Of a DNA stretch of 64,000 bases, positions 8,738-17,714 are shown one piece after another. The position numbers and the translations under genes are program-made. Under the pieces are notes generated by a model. The model made no database searches. It was not told where the DNA came from and was given only the letters and a program-made list of their open reading frames with translations. This stretch comes from an uncultured Lachnospiraceae bacterium (lineage in GTDB: Bacteria; Bacillota; Clostridia; Lachnospirales; Lachnospiraceae): contig CAKSBC010000009.1 in the NCBI GenBank assembly GCA_934438085.1, positions 13,006 through 77,005 of the forward strand, read 5' to 3'. Positions within the stretch are counted from its first letter, which is position 1, and each line of letters opens with the position of its first letter.

Positions 8738-8817
8738 AATGCTGTGAACTAAATGTGTCTGTATATTTACATATATCTTAAACGATACTTATTCTACAAG
8801 CACATCTTCACAGCATT
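8738..8817. repeat. Inverted repeat in intergenic region
   Basis: AATGCTGTGA (8738-8747) and TCACAGCATT (8808-8817) are exact inverted copies, 60 bp apart, between the carbonic anhydrase and lipoprotein genes. The 13-mer GAAAATGCTGTGA recurs near 35669. No T-run follows, so it is not an obvious terminator. Confidence 0.35.
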
Positions 8818-8873
8818 AATAATTATTATCAGCAGCTTAATGAATTAACTATTCATTTTTACGCCTTATAGTT

Positions 8874-9395
8874 TTATGCCTTATACAGTTTAAAACGTCC
8901 GGCCTTATATTCCTTTGATGCCTCTATGTACTCGTCGGCATTTTCCGTGATTTCAGCTATCTCCTGTTCGGTAAGTGCTCTTTTCACCTTTGCCGGAGTG
9001 CCTACAACAAGTGAACCGTCAGGAATCTCTGCCCCTCCGGTAACAAGTGCTCCCGCACCGATAATACAATTTTTACCAATATGTGCACCGTTTAATATTA
9101 TGGCACCCATGCCTATTAATGTATTATCATCGATCCTTGCACTGTGAATGATGGCACTGTGTCCTACTGTTACATTTTTTCCGAGGACTACCGGGAAATC
9201 CTCATCACAATGAACTACCACACCGTCCTGAATGTTTGAGCCTTCACCGATAATGCAGTAATTATTGTCCGCTCTTATAAGGGCATTGTACCAGACACTT
9301 GCTCCGGACTCTATTTTTGCGTCACCTATAATAGTTGCATTATGTGCTACGAATACATTCTCCGCAACCTGCGGCTCAATATTTACATGCTTCAT
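8874..9395 (-). CDS. Gamma-carbonic-anhydrase family left-handed beta-helix protein
   Basis: 173 residues of hexapeptide repeats (IGDAKIESGASVWY, IGEGSNIQDGVVVHC, IGKNCIIGAGALV), forming the trimeric left-handed beta-helix of the gamma-CA/YrdA/PaaY family. Candidate zinc-binding His residues are in VVVHCDED and TVGHSAIIH. It would hydrate CO2 or act as a related metallo-acyltransfer enzyme in the cytoplasm; many family members have no proven activity. It follows deoC by 48 bp in the same direction and may be in that transcript. Confidence 0.85.
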   Translation of the reverse strand: MKHVNIEPQVAENVFVAHNATIIGDAKIESGASVWYNALIRADNNYCIIGEGSNIQDGVVVHCDEDFPVVLGKNVTVGHSAIIHSARIDDNTLIGMGAIILNGAHIGKNCIIGAGALVTGGAEIPDGSLVVGTPAKVKRALTEQEIAEITENADEYIEASKEYKAGRFKLYKA

Positions 9396-9443
9396 AATAA
9401 GGCCATCCTTTCATCAATTTGTTATCATACACTCCAATAAGGC

Positions 9444-10100
9444 TTAAAATCCCTGAGCCTTTGCTATCTTGACAATACGGCTTGTTCCGAGTCTGTCTGC
9501 ACCCAGTCTTAAGAATTCATCCGCATCCTCAACACTGCTGATGCCTCCTGCTGCCTTCATCTTCACATCAGGTCCGATATTCTCGGCAAACAGCTTTATA
9601 TCTTCAAAGGTTGCTCCTGCTGTTGAGAAGCCTGTAGAGGTCTTGATATAATCAGCCTTTGCATCTGTCACGCACTTGCAAAGTGCCTTTTTCTCGTCAT
9701 CTGTAAGAAGACAGGTTTCAATTATTACCTTTAAGATCTTATCTTTGCATGCTGCCTTAAGAGTTCTTATCTCCTCTGTAATAAGATCATAGCGGCCTTC
9801 CTTTACCCAACCCAAGTTTATGACCATATCTATCTCATCAGCGCCGTTTTCTACAGCATCCTTTGTCTCAAATTCCTTGACCCTGGTTGTGTTATAACCG
9901 TTAGGGAAACCTATTACAGTGCATATCTTTACCTGACCTTTAGCATATTCAGATGCCTGCTTAACAAAGCTCGGCGGTATACATACGGATGCTGTGTGAT
10001 ATTTTATTCCATCATCACATATCTGCTTTATATCTTCCCATGTGGCTGTCTGTGAGAGTAATGTATGATCCGCGTGTGTAAGAATTTCCTTTATATCCAT
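9444..10100 (-). CDS. deoC: Deoxyribose-phosphate aldolase
   Basis: Class I aldolase splitting 2-deoxyribose-5-phosphate into glyceraldehyde-3-phosphate and acetaldehyde. The Schiff-base lysine is in DYIKTSTGFS, with supporting ILKVIIETCLL and a C-terminal KAAGGISSVEDA stretch. 218 residues, normal length. The start has AGGAG upstream. It sits 95 bp after the nucleoside ABC transporter genes in the same direction, so imported deoxynucleosides probably feed this step; the acetaldehyde product could go to AdhE (inference). Confidence 0.96.
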   Translation of the reverse strand: MDIKEILTHADHTLLSQTATWEDIKQICDDGIKYHTASVCIPPSFVKQASEYAKGQVKICTVIGFPNGYNTTRVKEFETKDAVENGADEIDMVINLGWVKEGRYDLITEEIRTLKAACKDKILKVIIETCLLTDDEKKALCKCVTDAKADYIKTSTGFSTAGATFEDIKLFAENIGPDVKMKAAGGISSVEDADEFLRLGADRLGTSRIVKIAKAQGF

Positions 10101-10195
10101 ATCTATTCTCCTGTTTTATACTTTTTCAGAATGCTTCAAATTCAAACAGGCTGCAGCAGAAAGCCGTATTGCTCTGCCGCAGCCCGAATGTAAAT

Positions 10196-11227
10196 TTATC
10201 TCTTTCCCTTATCGTAAGGAATTCCCTCTGCTTTAGGCGCTCTTGATTTACTTGATGTGAATGCAAGTACTACAAGTGTAATAACATAAGGAAGCATACG
10301 ATATATATGAGGGCTTATTCCAAGCTCTGCAAGCATATATATTCCGTCTCCGTTAATATCTATACTTGAATATCCGGCCGCTATACACTTAAACAGACCA
10401 AAGAGCAGTGATGCTCCTGCGATATTCAGAGGCTTCCAGTTACCGAATATCATAACGGCAAGTGCAAGGAAACCAAAGCCCGCAACATCTCCGTTTGCAG
10501 AACAGTTAGCTGTAGTAAGCGCATATACGAAGCCTCCCATTCCTGCGAGTGCTCCTGAGATAGTTGTTCCTGCATATCTCATCCTATATACATTGATACC
10601 GAGTGAATCCGAAGCCTGAGGATTCTCACCGCAGGAACGAAGTCTGAGTCCGAAGCGGGTCTTATAAAGTATGACTGACAGTATTATAAATACAATAATA
10701 CAAATATATGTAGCCAGGTAAACTCTGTGTATAAAGGTATTTCCCAAGAATCCGAGATCGTCAGTTTTTGAGAAACCAAGCGTTGTTTTTTTAATCATAA
10801 ACCAGCTTGCCGCATCACCTGTCTGCATCTGCAGAGTATTCTGATTGGCAATGATTCTGATAAAGAAAAGTACCAGCGCAGGTGCCATAAGGTTAAGTGC
10901 CGTACCGCCTATGGTCTGGTCCGCCTTAAGGTTAATAGATGCAAATGATAACAGCAGTGAGAAGATCGCTCCGCATAAAGCCGCTGTTGCCATAGCCATG
11001 ACCTCAAGCCCCTGCAGGCTCATCCAGTCCTTAGCATTCTTTGCGGCGATAACCCACTCTACGCTCTGCATCTTGTTTACAAATAAAACACCGATAAATG
11101 CTCCGAAGATCATAATACCTTCCAATGCAAGGTTGATGATACCGCTTCGCTCAGCGAAAACTCCGGCAAGTGCAACTATCATGAGAGGTATTGCATACAA
11201 AAGTGTCTGCTGAATAATATATGTCAT
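10196..11227 (-). CDS. Nucleoside ABC transporter permease (NupQ/YufQ-like)
   Basis: 343-residue polytopic membrane protein of the BPD_transp_2 family (RbsC/NupQ type) with about eight to ten TM segments. Family marks include ERSGIINLALEGIMIFGAF near the N-terminus and FLALAVMIFGNWKP late. It forms the channel half of the importer with the permease at 11227-12474. Its start overlaps or abuts the stop of that gene, indicating translational coupling. Confidence 0.9.
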   Translation of the reverse strand: MTYIIQQTLLYAIPLMIVALAGVFAERSGIINLALEGIMIFGAFIGVLFVNKMQSVEWVIAAKNAKDWMSLQGLEVMAMATAALCGAIFSLLLSFASINLKADQTIGGTALNLMAPALVLFFIRIIANQNTLQMQTGDAASWFMIKKTTLGFSKTDDLGFLGNTFIHRVYLATYICIIVFIILSVILYKTRFGLRLRSCGENPQASDSLGINVYRMRYAGTTISGALAGMGGFVYALTTANCSANGDVAGFGFLALAVMIFGNWKPLNIAGASLLFGLFKCIAAGYSSIDINGDGIYMLAELGISPHIYRMLPYVITLVVLAFTSSKSRAPKAEGIPYDKGKR

Positions 11228-12474
11228 TACTCATTACCTCCCTTCTCTGCAGCCTCCTCGGCCACAGTAGCTTCATCATTAATTACAGGTTTTTCTTCAT
11301 TTGCATTAGCTGTCTCCGGCTTTTTGCCAATTTTTCCGAGCAGCATGCTGATAAAGAGTGAGAACGCACTGAGATACACGATCACGGCAATGATAACGTT
11401 GGTTATGTACTCATTGTATGCTGTAAGGTTCGAAAGCTGCAGTCCGCAAATATCAAGCATAGACATAAAGAAGGCTGCAAATATTACTCCGATAGGATTG
11501 CAAAGTGCAAGCAGTGCGACCGGAATACCGTTAAATCCGATAGCCGGAAGGCTCTGGTATGTTGACCAGAAAAACTCTGTGTTTCCTGCCAGATAATAAA
11601 GCGATGCTCCGGCTGCCGAAAGGCCTCCCGCTATTCCCATTGAAAGAACGATGTTGCGCTTATCCTTTATTCCTGCATAACGGGCTGCGTGTCTGTTTGA
11701 TCCGCAGGCCTTAAGCTGGAATCCGAGCGTAGTCTTTTCCATAAGAATATATACGCCCGCCGCTATAATTATGGCAATGATTATGCCGCCGTTTACCTGT
11801 GAACCCGAGAATATCTTATCAAGGCCAAGCTTTGCTGTCGCAACTCCGTTATATGTAGTCTTGTAGATATATCCTGACTTTGTATTTTCAACTACGTTTT
11901 TTAAATTGCTTATGTCAAAAAAGAAGGTGACAAGGTTTGCCGCTATCCAGTTCGTCATAATGCAGGCAATTACTTCATTTATATTGAGAAATGCCTTCAT
12001 GGCTCCGGATATCATTCCCCATGCTGCACCGGCAAGTGTGCCCCCTGCAAATGCTATTATCCATATAAGCACCGGCGGTACCTTATCCGAAGGAATGCTG
12101 AGTGCGATCATCAGGGATGCCATTGTTCCCATAAGATACTGACCCGGCGCGCCTATGTTGAAAAGTCCGGTCTTATATGCTGTCGCTACCGAAAGTCCGG
12201 TCATAATGAGCGGTGTTGCTCTGAACAGCATGTTTCCTATATTAGTGGAGTTGAATCCCCAGGTCAGTACGCCCTGAGCATTACGTCCTGTTGAAAACAG
12301 TCCTCCGAATACAAGCTTAATGCCTTCTCCTACGCTTGATGCTCCGAGACTTGGATCAGTCATGCCTACAGCGCAGATAATAATCGCTCCTACAGCCATT
12401 CCGATAACAATAGATATCAGTGAAGCAAGCACAGATCTGAAGCTTTCACTTCTGAAAAATGATTTCTTTTCCAT
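11227..12474 (-). CDS. Nucleoside ABC transporter permease (NupP/YufP-like)
   Basis: 415-residue permease partner, with a longer N-terminus than its mate and family stretches TGLFNIGAPGQYLMGTMAS and NEVIACIMTNWIAANL. The C-terminal 35 residues are a charged cytoplasmic tail. It is packed between the ATPase (3-bp gap) and the second permease, so all three genes form one operon. Confidence 0.9.
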   Translation of the reverse strand: MEKKSFFRSESFRSVLASLISIVIGMAVGAIIICAVGMTDPSLGASSVGEGIKLVFGGLFSTGRNAQGVLTWGFNSTNIGNMLFRATPLIMTGLSVATAYKTGLFNIGAPGQYLMGTMASLMIALSIPSDKVPPVLIWIIAFAGGTLAGAAWGMISGAMKAFLNINEVIACIMTNWIAANLVTFFFDISNLKNVVENTKSGYIYKTTYNGVATAKLGLDKIFSGSQVNGGIIIAIIIAAGVYILMEKTTLGFQLKACGSNRHAARYAGIKDKRNIVLSMGIAGGLSAAGASLYYLAGNTEFFWSTYQSLPAIGFNGIPVALLALCNPIGVIFAAFFMSMLDICGLQLSNLTAYNEYITNVIIAVIVYLSAFSLFISMLLGKIGKKPETANANEEKPVINDEATVAEEAAEKGGNE

Positions 12475-12477
12475 AGC

Positions 12478-14016
12478 TTACTCAGCCTCCTTTTTATGCT
12501 TTGCCCCGGCCATGTAGAGACCAAGCTCCTCGACCGTAGTCTTCTTCGGATCGAATTCACCGGCGATCTCTCCGTTATGCATGACAAGTATTCTGTCAGA
12601 AAGTCCCATGACCTCATCAAGCTCAAGTGACACCAAAAGCACAGCCTTACCTCTGTCTCTTTCGGATACCAGCTGAGAATGAATATACTCGATAGCTCCG
12701 ACATCAAGTCCTCTGGTAGGCTGAACCGCCACGATAAGCGCCTTATCTCTGTCTATTTCTCTCGCGATAATTGCTTTCTGCTGATTACCTCCGGACATAG
12801 ATCGCGTTATTGTTACAGGGCCTTGTCCGCTGCGGACATCAAACTGCTCTATGAGCCTTTCCGTATAGTCTCTGACCTGCTTTTTATCTATAAATCCATG
12901 ATGCTGGAACATAGGCTCATTAAAACGCTGAATGACCATATTATCTTCCAGAGAGAAATCCAGCACGAGTCCGTACTTATGTCTGTCCTCAGGTATATGG
13001 CTCATATCATGACCTCTGTCCGCTATTGCCGCATGGGTAATATCTCTGCCGCACAGAGTGATCTTTCCTGAGCTGACCTTGTCCAGACCTGAAAGTCCGT
13101 AGATAAATTCCGTCTGTCCGTTGCCGTCTATGCCGGCAAGACAAACTATCTCTCCGGCTCTTACCTCAAATGAAACATTGTGTACTGCGTCACGGTTATG
13201 TATATGAGATCTGATACATACATCTTCAACCTTGAGTACTACCTCGCCCGGCTTTGCTTCGTCCTTATCCACAACCAGCTGTACAGGTCTGCCTACCATC
13301 ATTGAGGAAAGCTCTTCCTTTGTTGTATCAGCAGTATTGATCGTGCCTATATATTTACCTTTTCTTAATACTGTAACACGGTCCGAAACCTGCATGATCT
13401 CATTAAGCTTATGTGAAATAAACAGAATGGATTTGCCCTCTGCAACAAGGTTCTTCATGACAGCCATAAGCTCGTCTATCTCCTGCGGAGTAAGCACTGC
13501 TGTAGGCTCATCAAAGATAAGGATTTCATTATCCCTGTAGAGCATCTTCAATATCTCTACTCTCTGCTGCATTCCAACGGTAATATCTTCAACCTTTGCA
13601 TCAAGATCTACTGAAAGACCGTATTTTTTTGAAAGCTCCTCGACCTTTTTTCTTGCTTCCTTCTTTTGCAGGAATCCGAGCTTAGTTGTTTCGGCTCCCA
13701 GAATAATATTTTCAAGTACAGTAAATACTTCCACCAGCTTAAAATGCTGATGAACCATACCTATGCCAAGTCTTGTAGCATCATTAGGGTCGTTAATGGT
13801 TACCTTTTCACCGTTCTTTCTGATCTCACCCTTTTCCGGCTTATAGAGACCGAAAAGAACACTCATGAGCGTTGATTTTCCGGCACCGTTTTCTCCCAGC
13901 AGCGCGTGAATTTCCCCGCGTCTAAGCTGTAGGGTAATATCATCATTTGCTATGATTCCTGGGAACTCCTTGGTGATATGGAGCATTTCGATTACATAAT
14001 CCTGTTTATTTTCCAT
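12478..14016 (-). CDS. Nucleoside ABC transporter, double ATP-binding subunit (NupO/YufO-like)
   Basis: 512 residues with two ABC domains. The first has Walker A GENGAGKST and a degenerate signature in DITVGMQQRVEILKML plus Walker B ILIFDEPTAVLTP. The second has a degenerate Walker A (IDGNGQTEF) but an intact signature SGGNQQKAIIAREI. This asymmetry is typical of the RbsA/YufO group. It powers uptake through the two downstream permeases. No BmpA-type substrate-binding lipoprotein gene is adjacent, so that subunit must be encoded elsewhere. The ribosome site is weak. Confidence 0.92.
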   Translation of the reverse strand: MENKQDYVIEMLHITKEFPGIIANDDITLQLRRGEIHALLGENGAGKSTLMSVLFGLYKPEKGEIRKNGEKVTINDPNDATRLGIGMVHQHFKLVEVFTVLENIILGAETTKLGFLQKKEARKKVEELSKKYGLSVDLDAKVEDITVGMQQRVEILKMLYRDNEILIFDEPTAVLTPQEIDELMAVMKNLVAEGKSILFISHKLNEIMQVSDRVTVLRKGKYIGTINTADTTKEELSSMMVGRPVQLVVDKDEAKPGEVVLKVEDVCIRSHIHNRDAVHNVSFEVRAGEIVCLAGIDGNGQTEFIYGLSGLDKVSSGKITLCGRDITHAAIADRGHDMSHIPEDRHKYGLVLDFSLEDNMVIQRFNEPMFQHHGFIDKKQVRDYTERLIEQFDVRSGQGPVTITRSMSGGNQQKAIIAREIDRDKALIVAVQPTRGLDVGAIEYIHSQLVSERDRGKAVLLVSLELDEVMGLSDRILVMHNGEIAGEFDPKKTTVEELGLYMAGAKHKKEAE

Positions 14017-14070
14017 TTAGAAGACTCACTTTTCTGTGATTTTTAGGACCTTTTACGGTTTTTTTACATG

Positions 14071-14092
14071 AAAACACCGATTTTTTGTCGGT
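14071..14092 (-). terminator. Weak terminator after the DUF6273 gene
   Basis: On the minus strand ACCGA pairs with TCGGT around an A-rich loop and is followed by GTTTTC. It lies between the DUF6273 gene and the transporter operon, separating the two transcription units. Confidence 0.4.
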
Positions 14093-14177
14093 CTTATCTT
14101 ATTATATAAATTATTAATGTACCAATCAAGGTAAATCGGGTTCCCAAAGCTTTAAGCTTCAGCTCGCAAAACACGCT

Positions 14178-15983
14178 CTATACCTTTATCCACATAGCCG
14201 GCCTTATACAATTGCTTGTATAATTCACCAGAAATCCTATATTAACAGCTGTTCCGTAATAATCGACATTGGACGCATGTACCTCATCCGAGCCCGGGGT
14301 CCTGAGCCACCATGCCGTATAACCTGTACCCGCTACATAAGCTCTTTTGCCAAGCGCTTCCTTGCCTGCCAATGCCTGTCTTTTAAATCGATCATCAAAA
14401 TAGAACTCAGCCTCGTCTATATTTAATAAAAAGACTCTGTCTATGGTATCATTTCCTCCGTTTACTCTGTTGAAATAGTTGTCCGGATTTCTGAGCGGAG
14501 TCTCAAGTATATGCTCACGTTCATCTTCTGTGAATGCTGTTTTTATAAACTCATCATTAAGCCATTTCCTGATAGAACTCGTTTCCCAAGTAGTCTTTTC
14601 ATAGCTTGCATTATAATTTTTAGAATCTATGCACTCTTTTGTAATAATAAGTGCCTCGTTATCCACTATTGAGAGCACTTCCCACACTATCGGGCTATTG
14701 TCTCTGCCGTAATGTCCGAAGCTAAGCTCCCCATCATCGGATATAATATTTTTCTTTATGCCCGCTTCTTCTGCTTCGTCATCAAAATCAAGCTCAAGCT
14801 CCCCGAAAATATCTTCAGCCTCTTTCTCAAAATGCTTTTTCTTATAATTCAGGAATGCCGCAATGCAGTTGTGACTCTTATTTTCAATAGCAAGCTTAAG
14901 ATATTGTTCTATCCTTTCTTCACTGCAGTCATTTCCCAAAAATCCTATGCAGTCAGCATCATCCTGAGTTATATATACAGGCATCAGGTCTCTTTTTCGA
15001 TAGAAATACTCAGCATTATGAAGGCCGCGTCTCAGCTTTTCCGCACCTATATGAGCTCCGCAGAAAGGACAGGTTAATCCCTCTTCTGCAATATCCTTAA
15101 GCTGCGATTTTATCCCGCAGAAGCTGATTTCCTTACCGCATGAACCACAGCTGAAAATGTCTCCGTCCGGCATATCGCAGTTAAGCTCAGAAATACACAG
15201 CTCTCCTTTTTTAACACTATAGCTGTATACCGCACCAAAGGTCTGTTCCTCCGAATCAACTATAACACCGGGTCTGTCACCCTGTCCCTGCTTAACTATG
15301 CTTTCTACAGTTATCTCAAAGTCGCCCTTTTTTACTGCCGCCTTCTTCTTTGCTATAGCTATCATCTGCTCAAGGATGTACTCTGTTTCCTCATGAGCTC
15401 TGGTGTAGTTATTATCATATCCGTAATGGCTGTATGCAACGAGCTTTACGCTGTGAAGCCTCGTATCATCTTCAAGGCGCTTTGCAGCACCGTCGGCATC
15501 CATAATAAGCTCTATACGCTCTATATCATGCGCCTTACCTTCGGCTGAATTCCTGATGCTGCCGCTATCGCCTGCGATATTATTAGTTTTTTCTAATTCA
15601 TCAGTAAGCGAGATTCCGAGTTCCTCTCCCGGATTAAGCCATATCCTTATATTACCGTTATCACCGCAGGCGCCGTCTCCTTTGCTTAGGATAGCGCTAA
15701 GATCAGACTGCTCATCTGCTGAGATCTCTACACAGCAGATGCCGGCATCCGAAAGCACCTTGCTGGCGATGCTCTCTTTTTTGTCGGATCCCGCTATATG
15801 ATCACTCTCAAGCCTCGCACCTTTTATCAGCTGCTTAAGTCTCACTATATCGGCGGCTCCGCCTGTCAATATTGAAAACTCCTTAACATTATCTCCGCCA
15901 AGATATATTGTCAGATCTATCTCACCTTCGGAAGTCTCTCTCAAACCGAAGGCCGTATCCCTGTTATAATGTGAAAAATCCAT
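14178..15983 (-). CDS. DUF6273 protein with zinc ribbon and uncharacterised N-domain
   Basis: 601 residues. The C-terminal 180 residues are a DUF6273 domain, recognisable by FGHYGRDNSPIVWEVL, SIRKWLNDEFIKTAF and a closing WWLRTPGSD ... IRPAMWIKV. The middle has a four-Cys zinc ribbon (FSCGSCGKE and LTCPFCGAH). The N-terminal 230 residues are not recognised; they start FGLRETSEGEIDLTIYLGG and include a YSHYGYDN stretch resembling TerD-type folds only faintly. No signal peptide or TM, so it is cytoplasmic. It lies 35 bp downstream of the MoxR ATPase gene in the same direction and is probably part of that system. Function unknown. Confidence 0.7.
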   Translation of the reverse strand: MDFSHYNRDTAFGLRETSEGEIDLTIYLGGDNVKEFSILTGGAADIVRLKQLIKGARLESDHIAGSDKKESIASKVLSDAGICCVEISADEQSDLSAILSKGDGACGDNGNIRIWLNPGEELGISLTDELEKTNNIAGDSGSIRNSAEGKAHDIERIELIMDADGAAKRLEDDTRLHSVKLVAYSHYGYDNNYTRAHEETEYILEQMIAIAKKKAAVKKGDFEITVESIVKQGQGDRPGVIVDSEEQTFGAVYSYSVKKGELCISELNCDMPDGDIFSCGSCGKEISFCGIKSQLKDIAEEGLTCPFCGAHIGAEKLRRGLHNAEYFYRKRDLMPVYITQDDADCIGFLGNDCSEERIEQYLKLAIENKSHNCIAAFLNYKKKHFEKEAEDIFGELELDFDDEAEEAGIKKNIISDDGELSFGHYGRDNSPIVWEVLSIVDNEALIITKECIDSKNYNASYEKTTWETSSIRKWLNDEFIKTAFTEDEREHILETPLRNPDNYFNRVNGGNDTIDRVFLLNIDEAEFYFDDRFKRQALAGKEALGKRAYVAGTGYTAWWLRTPGSDEVHASNVDYYGTAVNIGFLVNYTSNCIRPAMWIKV

Positions 15984-16018
15984 GGCTTAAGTCCTTATCC
16001 CCCATTGTTTTCTACAAT

Positions 16019-17599
16019 TTAAATACCGAGATCGCTAAGCTCCGAAATAATCTCCTGCTGACGCTCGTAGAATAACAGCTCTTTATTGTGTGCAAAATAT
16101 TCGTCACAGCCGTAACGGCTTATAAACTGAGCTGAAAATTTGTTCTTCGTGAGCTCAGTGACGAATATGAGTATCTCCTGTCCGTCTGTAAATGCTGCAT
16201 CACAGAACTCAAAGGCGTTTTTAAGCTCGTTCTTTGTTTCTGCAACCTGTTCCTTAAATAAGCCAAGCCTGCTGCCGTAGTATTTCTTTAGGATACCGAT
16301 TGCCTCTTTTATATCAGTAATACCCGCAAGCATTGACTGAAGCTCCTTTAAAGCAGCTATCGTAAGGTCATATTCTCTGCGCTTTTCCTCTGATAAGCCT
16401 GCTGCCTTTTCCGTCTTGCTCTTTTCATTAATAATACTGTCCGCAAACCTTTCTGCTATGTCTGCCGGAAGTATTGCTGCATTTTCGTCTGATAATGCGC
16501 CTCCCATATTAGCTAAAAGCGAAGGGTCAGCTGAAAGCATATCTGCACCGGCTCTTTCTGTAAGCTCTTCCTTTATGTCTCCGACATGCTTTTTAAGCGC
16601 CTTCATTACATTTTCAGTTATGATGGTGTCTCTGACATCCCCGGTCACTCCGTAAATAATAAGTCCCAGCAGTGAATGCCTCTCGTCAAATTTTGCTTCT
16701 TTTGCGCGCTCTATAATGCCCGGTGCAGCATTTCCCTTAAGGATATCAGGTATCTGATAATCGCTTCTGTACTTTGCAAAAAGCTCATAGTATGCTGCAA
16801 AGTCCTCTGCAATATGCGGCTCCTGAATATACTGGGCTATCAGACTGAGATCTACCTTTATGTCATCCTTTTCATAGTATGTGATCATTTCGCTTAAGTC
16901 TTCCCAGCCTCTTGCAGTAACAAAGAATTTACCCTCAACGGTAGTCTCGACCTTATAGAAATTACTCTTTTTTATCTCAAGATAACTTAATATTGACTGA
17001 TGAACTCTCTTATTCAGAGCATACTCCTGCCATGCCTTATAATCCGGCTCTACATCTATCCTCTTTAATCTGTCCCAGGTCGCAATGTCATATTCGCGAA
17101 CGGATTTATTGTACTCCGGCGGATTTCCGGCAGTCACCACGATCCACCCGTCCGGTACTCTGTGACGCCCGAATATTTTATACTGAAGGAACTGCAGCAT
17201 TACAGGTGCCAAGGTCTCCGAAACACAGTTTATCTCATCAAGAAAAAGAATTCCCTCCTTCTTTCCGCTCTGCTCTATTATATCGTATACCGATGCTATT
17301 ATTTCACTCATGGTATACTCAGACACCTCATACTCAGTTCCTCCGTAGTTCTTCCTTGTTATAAAAGGAAGTCCGAGCGCTGATTGTCTGGTGTGGTGAG
17401 TCATCGAATATGATACAAGTGCAACGCCAAGCTCCTGTGCTATCTGCTCCATTATAGCTGTTTTTCCTATGCCCGGAGGGCCCATAAGAAATACCGGGCG
17501 CTGACGTTCTATCGGAATAGCGTAGTTTCCGAATTCATCTCTTGTAAAATATACCGTCATGGCATTTTTAATCTGTTCTTTTGCATCCTTTATGTTCAT
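16019..17599 (-). CDS. MoxR-type AAA+ ATPase
   Basis: The N-terminal 300 residues form an AAA+ domain with Walker A GPPGIGKTA (near 42), Walker B GILFLDEINC (near 117) and sensor-1 IVVTAGNPPEYN. This is the MoxR/dynein-related type that remodels or activates partner proteins, usually with a VWA-domain protein. The C-terminal 200 residues are helical and not recognised. Start supported by GAGGA. It sits between a VWA/HExxH protein gene upstream (115 bp) and a DUF6273 gene downstream (35 bp), giving the classic ATPase/VWA pairing. Confidence 0.88.
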   Translation of the reverse strand: MNIKDAKEQIKNAMTVYFTRDEFGNYAIPIERQRPVFLMGPPGIGKTAIMEQIAQELGVALVSYSMTHHTRQSALGLPFITRKNYGGTEYEVSEYTMSEIIASVYDIIEQSGKKEGILFLDEINCVSETLAPVMLQFLQYKIFGRHRVPDGWIVVTAGNPPEYNKSVREYDIATWDRLKRIDVEPDYKAWQEYALNKRVHQSILSYLEIKKSNFYKVETTVEGKFFVTARGWEDLSEMITYYEKDDIKVDLSLIAQYIQEPHIAEDFAAYYELFAKYRSDYQIPDILKGNAAPGIIERAKEAKFDERHSLLGLIIYGVTGDVRDTIITENVMKALKKHVGDIKEELTERAGADMLSADPSLLANMGGALSDENAAILPADIAERFADSIINEKSKTEKAAGLSEEKRREYDLTIAALKELQSMLAGITDIKEAIGILKKYYGSRLGLFKEQVAETKNELKNAFEFCDAAFTDGQEILIFVTELTKNKFSAQFISRYGCDEYFAHNKELLFYERQQEIISELSDLGI

Positions 17600-17714
17600 G
17601 TATCTTTCCTCGGAATACTAAAATGAGTTTATGCTTTATATTTTGCTTATAATATCTTTTTATGTTGCACTTATTTTTTATCTGAATACCTACAGCATTT
17701 GTCACTGACACAGC

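Noticed and set aside
14017..14177. Purine riboswitch ahead of the nucleoside transporter
   Set aside because: The conserved purine-aptamer core was not found; only a weak terminator hairpin is present.
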